This document shows positions 21,201 through 33,359 of a stretch of DNA of 64,000 nucleotides, piece by piece. Every line of letters begins with the position of its first letter. The first letter of the stretch is position 1. Made by a program: the position numbers and the translations under genes. Source of the stretch: Heligmosomoides polygyrus polygyrus (Eukaryota > Nematoda > Chromadorea > Rhabditida > Heligmosomidae); contig OX377206.1 of assembly GCA_947396885.1 (NCBI GenBank), positions 52,125,631 to 52,189,630 on the forward strand, in the 5' to 3' direction. The notes beneath the pieces are model-generated. The model searched no databases. It was not told where the DNA came from and saw only the letters and a list, made by a program, of their open reading frames with translations.

Positions 21201-24200
21201 GTTGGTGAGACGGGCAGACCACTTTGGGTAAGGGTGAAGGAGCATGTGGATGGGCTCAACAGGTGCAAAGTCGCCACACCCTTGGGGGAGCACAGGCTGC
21301 GAAGTCATAGTGGCGCAGTGGTTGGAGTGGCGGTGACGATCCTGGCTCGCGAGGTCGACATCGCAGCGCGCAAGGCCTTGGAGGCGCTGTGGATTGCGTT
21401 CAAGAACCCCGCAATCAATAGGAAGGAGGAACGGGTGGCCATAACCCAGGAGTTGGCTCCATTTGCCGACCTCTGTGGGCTTGACCCCCGGGGGGCGCCA
21501 GCCGGAAGGTCGCTGAGGGGCTGACCCGAAGGGAGGACCTCATTCACCCACATTTATCTCCATCTGAAGGGTGACTCCACAGCCTTCGGCTGTTTACATA
21601 AGGTCAGTTGGGCTGTCTCCCTCGTGGTTCGTCTCTTTCTCCCATTAGCTTTTGAGATGGCTGAAACTTGAAATGACTCTTGGACGGGTAATTTCTCTAA
21701 CTCCCCTTGTCTTTTCCAGGCTCTGAAGAAGGCGGTTACGCCGAAACGTAAGCCGAATAAACGTTCGATATCAATCTTGGCACGACAGCTCGACGACTAC
21801 CTGCCATACCGTCTCTGAACGATTTTGTGACTCGATTGTAAGGGTCGAGCGCTTTGACGATCGATTGATAAAAATCGTTGTCGTCGCTAAGGAGCGACTC
21901 TATCAGTTCTTCACTGTGTATGATCCGCAGAGCTCATCAAAGCAAGGAGGTGTTTTGAAGCCTGCTTTGTGAGAAGACAGCAGAGGTACCGCCGGAAGAT
22001 GTCACATAGTCGCTGGTGACCTTAATGGAAACGTAGGTACTGCGAAGGACGGGTACAGCTGTCATGGTGGTTTCGGATACGGCTCTCGTAACGCCGATGG
22101 TGAGCGTATTCTTGAGTATGCGGAGTCGCATAGCCTCACCATTGTGAACACCGTCTTCCGAAAACGCGACTCCCACCTCATCTCATACTATAGTGGAAGC
22201 TCCAAGTCTCAGATAGACTTTGTGCATGTGAAGGATTGCGATCGAAGTATTGTCACAGACGCGAAGGTCGTGCCGTATGAGACGGTCGCCCCACAGCATC
22301 GGCCGCTGATTTGCACCTTTAAGATAACCGCTCCGAGGCTGAAGCAGGTCGAGCGATGCAATGCTGCAAGAATCAAGTGATGATAAATGAGAGAGAAGGA
22401 AGCACTGACAGTTACGACTGTCGACGAAACTTGGAAGAAGGCTGCCGACGCGATACGTGAAGCTGCAAGGTTGGGACTCGGCACTACGAAGCCTGGACGA
22501 CGCAGGGTCGATAAGCAGACATGGCTGTGGACGGACGATGTAAAAGCGAAGGTTTGAGAGAAGAAGTCGCTGTATCATGTGTTTCTCGGCGACAGAACAG
22601 CCGACAACAGGCAGGAGTACCAAAGGGCGAAAAGGCTGCAAAGAAAGCCGTGGCTGTTGTGAGAGCCACTCATTATGATGAAGTCAACCGAAAGCTCAAG
22701 TCGTGCGACGGTGAGCGGTATTTGTACCGACTTGCTAAGACCCGCCATCGCCAAACCGAGGATATTGAAAAGTTCTTTGGCATCAATGATGAGATGATGA
22801 GTGATGAGAGAGGCCATCTTCTGACAGAACGCAAAAAGGCGCTGAAGCGATGGCGTGATTACTTTGAGGAAATTTCTACTATGGAATTTCCTCATCCGGC
22901 CATCCCTTCTGTGGATTCTGTTCACGGTCCCATTCACAAGATCACCGTGAAGGAAACAGAAACGGCTCTGAAGAAGATGGGGCCATGCAAGGCGACAGGA
23001 CCGGATGATCTGGCAGCCGATGTTTGGAAGTCGAAGCTGTGATATCCTGTTGAGTGGTTGGCTGAATTCTTCAACCAGGTAGTAAAGGAGAAGAAAGTAC
23101 CGGAGTGTTGGCACAACAGTACGACGATTTCGATTTGGAAGAAGAAGGTCAGTCCTGTAGACTGCTCCAATTACCGTCCGATTCGCCTGCTTTCGCACAG
23201 CATGAAGATCTTCGAGCGGATCCTCGAATAGTCGAATTCGTAAAATTGTCAAGCTTTCCGACAACCAGTGCGGCTTTGTGTCTGGTTGTGGGACTATTGA
23301 TGCTATACACCCCGCCCGCCTCCTGGTGGAGAAGCATCGCGAGAAACAGAAGCCAGTGCATATCGCCTTTCCCAACTTGGAGAGGCCTTCGACCGCGTAC
23401 CGCGTGAGCTTATATGGTACGCCTTGCGACAACATAACGTACCTGAGGAACCCATAGAGTGGGTGCGGATGCTCTACTCTTGCCCAAAGAATAGAGTGCA
23501 AGCTGCAGCTGGAACCTCAATGAAGTTTCCGATCCCTGTTGGGGTGCACCAGAGTTCTGCGCTTTCTCCAGTCCTCTTTGTTGTCGTCATGGATGCCATC
23601 ACACGAGAACTTCAGAAGCCCGTCCCGCTGCTTTATGCTGATGACGTGATGTTCGCTTGCGAAGATAAAGATGATCTCGAGCGGCAGGTGCAAGCTTGGT
23701 GCGACCGCCTGGCGATGTTCGGACTCAAATTGAACGTCAAGAAGACCGAGTACCTAACGACTGAGGTAAACGAGTCCGGCTCCATTAAGATTAACGGTAC
23801 TGAGCTTGCACGCACTTCGGTGTTTAAATACCTCGGATCAGCAATAGCGTCTGACGGCGGTCTGATGGTTGAAGTGAACTCACGCGTGAGTGCAGATTGG
23901 TCCAAGTGGCGTTCGCTGATTGGTGTGCTCTGCGATAGGAAGATACCAGAGCACCTGAAGTCAAAGATCTACAGAACAGTCATCCGGCCAGTAGCGATGT
24001 ACGGCGCTGAGTGTTGGCCTGCGACTAAGGAAGTTGAAACGCGCCTCAGCGTCATGGAGACGAAGATGCTGCGCTGGACGGCTGGAGTCACGCGCATGGA
24101 CCGCAACGAAACGATGTCATTCGGCAGAAGTTCGGTGTCGCGCCGATAGCTGACAAGATGCGCGAAGCTCGCTTGCGATGGTGCGGCCACGTTCTGCGTG

Positions 24201-27200
24201 TGAAAGAAGACAGCGTCCGCAAGATAGGCCTTGAGTTGGAAGTATCTGGAAACCGGCCTGAGCACGCCCGAAGCAGCGTTGGTCCGATGCGTTACACACG
24301 GACATGAAAGTAACTGGCGTCGACCCTGATGGAGCGCAGGATCGGGAAAGGTGGCGCCGTGGCACCAGAAGAGCGGACCCAGCGACGAAGCGGGACAAAC
24401 GCTGAAGAAGAAGAAGAAAGACTGGTTTTTCTCTAACCGCTGTAATCCTTTTTTCGATTTTTTGGCAAGAAATGGCTAGAAATTCGATTCAGTTTTGATG
24501 GCGTACCCGTTCTACGCCGTCGTAAGTATGCGCTGCTACTCTGGGAAGACAGGCTATGGGTGATGTTGATGGGTACAGCATCGATCTGGCGGAACGTGGA
24601 GAAACGCTTTCACCCGAATGTGCTATTCGAAGTCAGTGGAAAATCCATTGCGCATCCTCTCCACATAGTCGTCGACTGCACTATGCAATGCCAACTAATA
24701 CAACCAACGTGGACGTGCATCAAATGCGCTGAACGATAAGTGGTATATAAGCAAGACTTAAAATTTCAAGGGTTCGTTGCAGGACGTATGAACGTACGAA
24801 ATGACTTCAGAGTTGTTTTTGTATTCATTATCTATCCTTGGTTTTGTTGCAGGACTTGGTACCATCTTCGACGCCAATCAGCTTGCACACTTAGCCCGAG
24901 GGGATACCGCAACTGAGGCTCGGGTATGTCCATCAATAAATTTTTATATTTCACAGGTGTCAACTTTTCACAGAGAAACTGCTCTTCGTAGAGCTCACGT
25001 GATTTGCTCATCCTGTTGTGACGAATATGTTTGTTGCCATTGCTGCATGTAGTTAAAGCTTGCTTATTTGTTACCCCGTAACCATGTTTTCATATGAATA
25101 TTAGCAGAATGAATCAGCTATTGACTAGGTACATACAATCCATCATGATAACGCCAGACTCCACACCCCTTCAAAAACCCGTCAAAAAGAGCTCAATTGG
25201 GAACTGATGCCACATCCATCCTATAGCCCTGACTTGGCACCATCAGATTGGCGTTTGTTTCGCTCCCGCTCCCTTCAAAACAATTTGAATGGTAAAACGT
25301 GTGATTTCGATCAAGCCATTAAAGGTGGATTGTATTAGTTCTTCGCTTCTAAAAACCAGGACTTCTTAGAAAGTGAAATTTTTCAATTTACCTATAGATC
25401 ATCCAACAGAATGGTCAATCCATTGATTAGTGTTTGTTGTTAACATGAATAAATTCGCTTTGAAAACTATGAAAAAGGGCAATAATTTTTGAACAACCCA
25501 ATATATCGTTCCTCCATCAAACTACGGAAACTGAGTCATTGGGATTTTTTTATCGCGCAGACGGTTATGTGTTATCATCTCTACCAGCGAGCACCTCAGC
25601 TTGACCGTGCAGCCGTGCCAGTTTACTGGGAATCTGCTTGTGGGATGCTAGTGAATAGAAAGCTACTTCTGTTGTCGCTTCAGGGAAAAGTGAGGAGAAC
25701 TACTCCCAAAGTTGCAAGACCGTGTCTTTGTCTGGAAAACGAAGGATGACGTTTCAGTGCTATGTCAAAGTCTTCTTTTTACATATTGCTCTGTGTTGCT
25801 TGTCCATTAGGCGGGAAGTACGTCGAATGCATCCCAAGTACACAATTCCAATTGTAGTTTCGGGCTGTAGGCGTTCTGCAGTCAGATCAATTGTAGTTTC
25901 GGGCTGTAGGCGTTCTGTAGTCAGATCTCGTCTACATTCATAACATAAGTCTCAGGTTCTATCCTTTCAGGTAGGAGAGGAGATGATGTTTCGAGCCCTG
26001 GAGAACATCATCGGCTCATCGAGTGATTTCGACTCTTTCGATATGAGAACTCAGGCGATTGTTGCAAGCTTGGCAACAATTATAAGAGTACGGTTTGAAA
26101 CTTATAGTGTTGTGAGGAAGAGTTAAAATCGAACAAGCTTGCTTGAAAATGAAGTGGTTGCTTAGAGCATGGGATTTTACAATTTGTGTGCAATAAATTA
26201 GTATATCGTCACTGCATCTTTCGTTGGATCACATCTTGTCCCCAGTACGATCTGAATTTCAGGTTGTGCTTGGGCCGAAACCATCAACGACTCCGTGGGA
26301 GAAGATTATGGAACGCTGTCCCCAGTTTATCATGAAAGATAGGGGAGGCAAGAGTCGAAAACCTCCAAATAGCCTCAAAACGAAGGCGCAGGTGAGGAGC
26401 ACTAATCTCATTCACTCGAGCCACATGCTGCCCGCTAACTCTGCTTAGGTGAAGGGACACATGTTCATGGTCAATCCTGTTAACACTGTCCACTACTGCT
26501 ATCAGTGCCGCGACGCCATATGGGGCATGCAGCCTTGGTGTTACTTTTGCGGAAGTGAGCCAGCCCTTTGTCAGTTGAGGGTCAGCAGGTTATTGGCTGC
26601 TTTTTCAGACTGTGACGTCAAGGTGCACACTCAGTGCACGTCTTCGCTGACCGACGCCTGTTATCCTGCAACGCAAGGGAAACATAAATCGAAGGTGGAT
26701 TCTTATGATTCTGCTCAAGAAAGACCGAATCAATAAATTATCTGAAGCCGCATTTCTTCATTTCGTCGTTTTCGTTTACACGGAATTGTCTAAACCACTC
26801 TCTGATTTTGCTACATTCCTTGATTGTTTGTGAAATTGTTGGTGTGGGATGAATCGGAAGAACTCTAGAGAATCTGACATTTTTATTCCTATATCCCTTT
26901 ATTTTTTTATTTTTTATTCGAACGCCATAAAGACTTTGCTTGAAGTGGTAGATATAATGTTATGAACTTGCAATAATAAAGCAAAGTGAAATCGAAAAAT
27001 ATAAAATTACAAGACTTTCTTTCTGCAAAGTGGTTCATTTCGCCGCTTTTTTTCAGACGAACGTTTTTGGTTGTAGCACCTTCTCCGTGGAAAATACTAC
27101 CTGCACCAATGTAATATTGATCGCGCTGCACAGTCAAAAAAGCGTTGTGATAGCTGTGATAAATTAATCCATCGCAAACCGTCGCATGACCATAACTCCT

Positions 27201-30200
27201 CTAGTTTTAGGTTATTTAAAAAATTGTTGGCGCTGTTCGATTCTTCTCCTCGACATCTACACAAACGTGCATACAGCTTCACCAGGTCGCCGTATTTTCG
27301 CCGTGGGTGGCCAAAAAATGACTGGAACAGGCTTTGCTATTAGAGCTGCTTATTTCGCAGATGTGCGTGCTTTCGGAGTACCTCCATGGCGTACGTTGCC
27401 AGCGCTCTGTCATGCCTGGAATGCTCCGAGAATGTGCGCAATGCATATAGGATCGAACCTTTCAATCGAGTAGGCGAAAGGAAGTTCACTCCTCTCCTAC
27501 CTTCCCTTGCTGGAAAATATCTCAAGACTATTTAGAACCGTTTGGAGAATTTTATCAGAAATTTCCAGACACCCTATTTAGGAATTGCTCTTAGATTTTC
27601 CCGCAGCCTTTGGTGTGCGCCGTGTACAATGCATACATTCAGAATCGGAGCGCTGGGAGTGCTCGTCGCCATACCTTATACAATAGCAACCGACTGCAAC
27701 GTATTTTCGTGCAGAGTCAAGAAAGAAAGAAAATCAAGGGTGAACCTATCTTTTTTGAACGCAGTGTATAGCAGAACTTGGTTGAGCAGTCAACTAGAAC
27801 TAGGTTGCTAAACATCAATTACAATCATGCTGTTGTTGTGGCTGCAGGTGTCAGAAGCACGCTAATTCGGGAGAGCTGAACTTAGGAAATCATGGACTGC
27901 GAAGCGAGAGTACAGTCAGTGAGGAAACCCAGGCGAACATACGAGGGTTAAGTGCGAAGCAAAAGGGTACAATGAGAGAGGAGACGTATGCGCCCACCGA
28001 TTGTTACGTTATTAGAGCAATTTCTAAACAGGCTGGCTGAGGGAATTTCCGATAAAATTCGTCAGACGGTTCGAGATAGTCACTAAGGCTTTACATTTTC
28101 CAATAAGGGAGGATAGAAGTGGAGTGAACAAGCTTTCGCCCACAGGATTGATAGGCTCGTTCTTATATGCACTGTGCACGGCGCATTCTCGGAACATTCT
28201 TGGCGTGGCAGAGCACTGGCAACGTACGCCTTGCTTGAGATACTCCGAAAGCACGCATGTCCTGGAAAATAAGGTGCTCCATTCACAAGAAGCCAGCTTT
28301 TGATCTTCTGACCACCCACGGCGAAAATTCGGTGGTCTGAGGATTACACTTTTGTGTAGATCTCAGGAGACGAATCGACGATGTCAACCGTTTCTCAAAA
28401 AACAATTGAAAATAGAGGAGTTACGAGCATTCATTGCGACTGATTAATCCGTCGCAACGCGTTTTTTTGACCGTGCGACGCAAGCGTGTATATCCTTGTA
28501 GCGTAGCAGCGTTTCCTACAACGGTACATGTCGCGTAGGCGAGCAACATTGGTAGGTGGGAGCGCGCCAGCCAATTGTAACCAAACAGAGCACAGGCCAA
28601 TACATGCCAGCCCATCAGGGTACCAACTGTATATGCCCTCTCTGAATGGCACGAACATTCCATGCGGTCTGATTGGTTTAGGCATTCGCATCTAGCAATG
28701 CTGCTCGTCTACGCGACATGTACCGAATTTTTCCTATCTCTATACGAGGATTCTTCTAGAGTTGTTACGATAAGAAAATTGAAAGGAAAGAAGTAAAACA
28801 TGTACGAATGAAAGTTGATGTTTAAAAATTCTGCGATTGAAGTGAAGAGGCATGGTAAGGTGTGAGACGATGTTTTCGTGTAACGTGACGTCTTTTCCAG
28901 TTTGTGATATGCTACTACATGCTATTATTTCACCTATTCTATGATTATAAGGAAAGGGTGCGAGAGCTCTGCAACACTCAAACGTTTTTCACACTTTTTA
29001 TTGTTCAGTGCAGAAGCATTTTATTTCTTAGACACGACGGTCGGGATTGATGGGCAAATCAGATGCAGAAGACGATGATGCTCCACGTGTTGAGCACAAT
29101 GTGAAGTCCACTAGTTCCGATTCTGGCATCGGACAAGAGGTCCACGATAAGCCTGTTGGAAGATCGCATAGCATGCGAAATCGTGTGGTGAGCATGAGAC
29201 ATTACCAACCATCTTCACCTTACCACTACTATGGAACTTGCACTATTTACAATGTGCCGTTGCTTTTCACTCCGTTCGTTATTTAACAGTCAGTTTTCTA
29301 TTTCCCATCATAATTCAACTTCGTCATAATTCCTCTCAACGGTCTATACATATGACTGAAGCGCTTGCCTGTCGCGGTCTTAGTTGGTTTACTTTCTTAC
29401 TGCCGCTACTTACTTTGCTATGTATTTCCTTCTTCTAGTGTTTTGTGTTTCTGCTCTCCTCCTCACCAACGCTCTTTTTTGGAATTTTCTCCATCTCGAT
29501 GAAAATCGCTATTCCTCTTCAGGCTACAGTACCTCATAATCCTGATGAAAGGCTAACGATGAAAAGAGACCGGTCGACGCCTTCATGGGGCAGCGATCTT
29601 CCACCAGCCGATGAAGAGGAGGAAACCACAAAACAATTGCGAACGATAGAAACCCGGTCGGAAGCAAGGTTGGAACCTTTGCTGTTCTGAGAAAGCCCAG
29701 TCATATTATATTATTATATTATCGGGCGCGTGGAGCGTAGTCGGAGGAGTCGCCGGCTGTCGCCTGCACCCGATACCAGGTTCCTGGTTCGGATTTTCCG
29801 CCCAGGCCAACCAAGCCTTCCATCCCTCCGGGGTCGGTGAATTGGTACCAGACTTGTCTGGGAAGGATAAAACACTGACTTGTACATCGGCTGGCCACCG
29901 CCTGTCATTGTATGGCCAAACACGCATGTCGCCTCCACGACATTCCATAGAAGTAGAATGCGTGGCGCATCCCAAAGAGGATAGAATAACGCCGTCCTTT
30001 ATCCTTTATTATATCATCATTTTATATGCTCCATATTCCTCTGAACATCAGTCATTTAGAGTTCTGCTGCAAGTGAAATATCATCGATTAGTGAATAATA
30101 GTCACTATAAGTACATCGCCTAAAAAGTTCGACATAGTGTGGAGGGAAAAGCATAAAATGCCAAGAAAGGGAAAATACGATGAAAAATTGCTGATAGATT

Positions 30201-33200
30201 TGCTTCCGTAATACAGTTTCACAACTACATCATTTTGTTGGAAGAAAAGCGCTAATCAGCAATTTAAACTGTCGCAAACTGTCGAACTGTCACAACCTTC
30301 TTCATACTCGCTTATAACTATCCTAACTAATAGCAAATGATTCCACTCCTCGGTGAGCATCCGAGTAGCTATTAGCAACCTTGATAAATTGCGAACCAGT
30401 TATAGAGCATTTTCTACTGGAGGATCTCTAAATGATTTGCAACCTCTCCCAAACCCTGGTGGCGTCTCCGTCAGACGTCCCGGTAGCTATGCTCACCATT
30501 CGTGAAATCTGGCAATCTGTATCTCTCTCACATCTTTGAGCTCAGCATGCAGTGGTCATCATTATAACACATCTACTAAATTGGTTAATCTAAAACTTTG
30601 AAAACACATGAAATGTTCATCTTCAAAACGTCCTTTAGTAGTCAGCAGTTATTCACACCAAAAGATTTATCTATGTGTGAGCAAGTCGACAAATGCTTAT
30701 AGCGTGTGCCAAAACAATTATCAGGAATCAAAATAAACAAAACAAAATTAAAACGTGTGTTAAAACAATTATCAGGAGTCAAAAACTCTTATTTACTTGC
30801 TAACAAGTCCACCACTTTTCGTTGCCCACAAACCATGATTTTCTCTGTGTTAAATGAGAACGAAGTCTTTTTTCAGTTTTAGCATTGGTCAAAATCTCGA
30901 ATCTGGCAGTAGATAAGAGTGGCTTTGTCTGAAGAAGTCCAACTCCTTCACTGCTGTAATACAGATATTGCAACTCATTTAAAAAGGATAACTACAAAGT
31001 CCGCCACTTTTCGTTTGTGGCAGACGAAAAGTGGCGGACTTTTTAATTTCAACTTACATGAATTGTTGGCAAATAAATGGACCAGTTTCACATTTCAGAA
31101 AATTGGTTTGTAACACCTAAAAAAGATTTCTTCGACAAATTCTACACATAAAGACACGTAAGTCTTAAATATGTAATTCATAAGGTAAATCTTTGGCCAA
31201 AAGCCCTCTCGGCCTAAAGCGCTGGCACTCTTTCTTTAAAAGAGCATTGTCCATATTTGTGAATGCTGCTTTAATAGCGGTGCGAAGAGATTTTACACTA
31301 GGGTGTCCCGTCTTGTTAGCAACCCTTTCGACTACTCTCCAAGCATAATAATCCAGGGGATTAAATCCGGACTATTCGGAGGCAGGCCTTACCATATCTA
31401 CCTCGCTGCTCCCGTACTGCGTAAGTCGCAAGGTGGACGAGAAATTGCTGGCTATCTTCTGCTCATGTCTCCTAGGGACCCGTGGTTCACCGCAAGGAAC
31501 AAACTCCTCCAAACGGCTCGCCATATCAACCCGTGTTGATAGCATAATTCACAAGCACAGACAGCACAAGGCTCTGGTCACCCATCCATATGTATGGATG
31601 GTCGGGTCATGGTCATCCAGTGACCGCCCAAACTTCGCCCAGAGAGGTTATTTAAAGCGCTGACCATTCATAGAGGTTCGCTTTTAAAACTTCGATTGAT
31701 TACGGTGAGCTACGGTAGGTATAGATGAGTAAAAAACTGTAGAGTTGCGGAAGCACGATAGTATCTGTGAGCCAGGTCTTGATTCGGGCGCGCTTTTTCG
31801 TTGCGATTCTACACGTAGTGCTTTGGTTGATTGTGGCGGATCCTTCTAAGGAAGTGCAAAAACATTCCACGACAGAGTAATCGAACCACAAGCTACTTCG
31901 TCTCACCACGCCGCAGCACTATCTACTACACCACCACTGCTCGGCCGTCATCGCTGTTTCCAGCCTACTTGAGCCCACTCTGAGCGCAGGCAGAGGGCTA
32001 ACGCCGCCAACGGTCCAATTTCCGTCGTCCCTAACTTTGCGCAAAATTGTATTGGGGTCGAGATACCTGCAGTTTTTTATTTCCCAGAGAGAGGCGATTC
32101 TGCTCAATGACAACACTTGGGCCGTTCAAACCTACCTGGGATAGTCTCCTGGTTAGACCAAAACATGTCCAATTCGCAGCGGGCAACTCGCTTGGTTTCT
32201 AGCAGCCTCAGACAGCCTCTGTCGCGCCCTTACTGTGTACATCTTATACCGTAGGTTCTCCTCGTCCATCCGACACATTGTTCGCTTGCTGACACTCAAC
32301 ACTGACGCCAATTTCCTCAGCGATTGCCCCCGGGGTCCTCCAGAATCAGCGCCTGAGCCTTTTCCGCGGCTACTGCAAATCTTGACTATATATACAATGT
32401 TACGATGTTGCAGTATCACTAAGCTGAAGACAACCACAGCAAACTAGCTGCTACATTTATGCGGCTTCCTTCCCTTCCCAGCAGTACAAAAGAAGATATT
32501 TAAAATATTTAGTATGTTCCAACCTTGCTCTGCGTTTCTTAAGATCAGGTGAGTAGTTTTGCGGTATGAAGCCATTCAGCCATCTCCCCACTACGAATAT
32601 CGGCATCATCTCTAGACCGGTCAGTGATGTCGTTGCTTGTGCTAATCAGTGCCTCCGTCCCATGGGTTCTTCGACAACTCTCATGATGCCTCACAGCACT
32701 CCACCCTAGCGCAAAGTGGCTACAGATACCTTCACTTGTCATTCACAAACGGTTAGCTTCAGGCAAAATTCGACATATTCGATAGGTACTAGGCGTCCAT
32801 CAATTTTGTTCACACGACGAAAACCTTCTTGTCAGAGCGGAGGATTCCCTCTGCTTCTAACACTATGTTGAACAGATTTTTTTTCACGCGGGACCGCTAC
32901 AGCAGCGACGAGTTGCTTAAGCGTCCTCGACAGACAAGCAAATGAGCGTCACCTTTAAACTGCAAGAAGCAATATCGATCGATATTGCCTGTCGACCGAA
33001 ACTTTCTACCTGCTGTGAAGCGATTCCGTTGGCTCACTGGTCAGGAGATCGATAATGTCGACCGTTGTTGGCCTCCCGAGCGAAATGTCCCTCCTGCTGT
33101 GGTGAAGGCCTGAAAGCCTTCCGCCTGCGATCACGATCATTCGACACGTCTTCTGAATTCCTAGGCACGTTAGACGACGTCTAGGCATTTCCCGCTATTT

Positions 33201-33296
33201 TATGGCTAATTCCCCTCCCCCCATTTTCCGCCTATTGTTTGACTAATCTCTAGGCGGCGCCCAATCGATAGCTCTTGGCGCTTTAATACGTAGTAT

Positions 33297-33359
<63 letters not shown>

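Larger units (their letters stand above)
18027..21809. mobile_element. Penelope-like element, two copies head to head, 12-bp target duplication
   Basis: CGTCTCTGAACG occurs at 18015-18026 and again at 21810-21821, exactly at the break in the RTE endonuclease. Between them a - strand copy (18027-20306) and a + strand copy (20507-21809) face each other 5' to 5' across the assembly gap. Their outer 1.7 kb or less are inverted repeats of each other, reading GTATGGCAGGTAGTCGTCGA inward from 18078 and from 21809. The left end carries about 50 further bases (18027-18077) not present at the right. Each copy encodes reverse transcriptase plus GIY-YIG endonuclease, the Penelope hallmark. Confidence 0.88.
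17909..24418 (+). mobile_element. RTE-clade LINE copy, 5' truncated, interrupted by a Penelope element
   Basis: RTE sequence begins inside the endonuclease (EETR at about 17911), breaks at 18026 and resumes at 21822, where the frame continues exactly. It ends with a GAA repeat tail (about 24404-24417), the short tandem 3' tail usual for RTE elements. It directly abuts the integrase part of the gypsy element, which suggests it inserted there. No gypsy sequence was recognised beyond 24418. Confidence 0.82.

Noticed and set aside
22575..23501. 308-codon - strand open frame
   Set aside because: Antisense of the RTE reverse transcriptase; the + strand carries all motifs.
26449..26736. Single uninterrupted 95-codon frame
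   Set aside because: It runs through a 54-bp intron; splicing at 26554/26609 restores perfect C1 zinc-ligand spacing.
27848..27966. Acceptor at GGCTGCAG (exon from 27848)
   Set aside because: Gives an immediate stop in the required phase; the acceptor seven bases later (GTGTCAG) keeps the frame.
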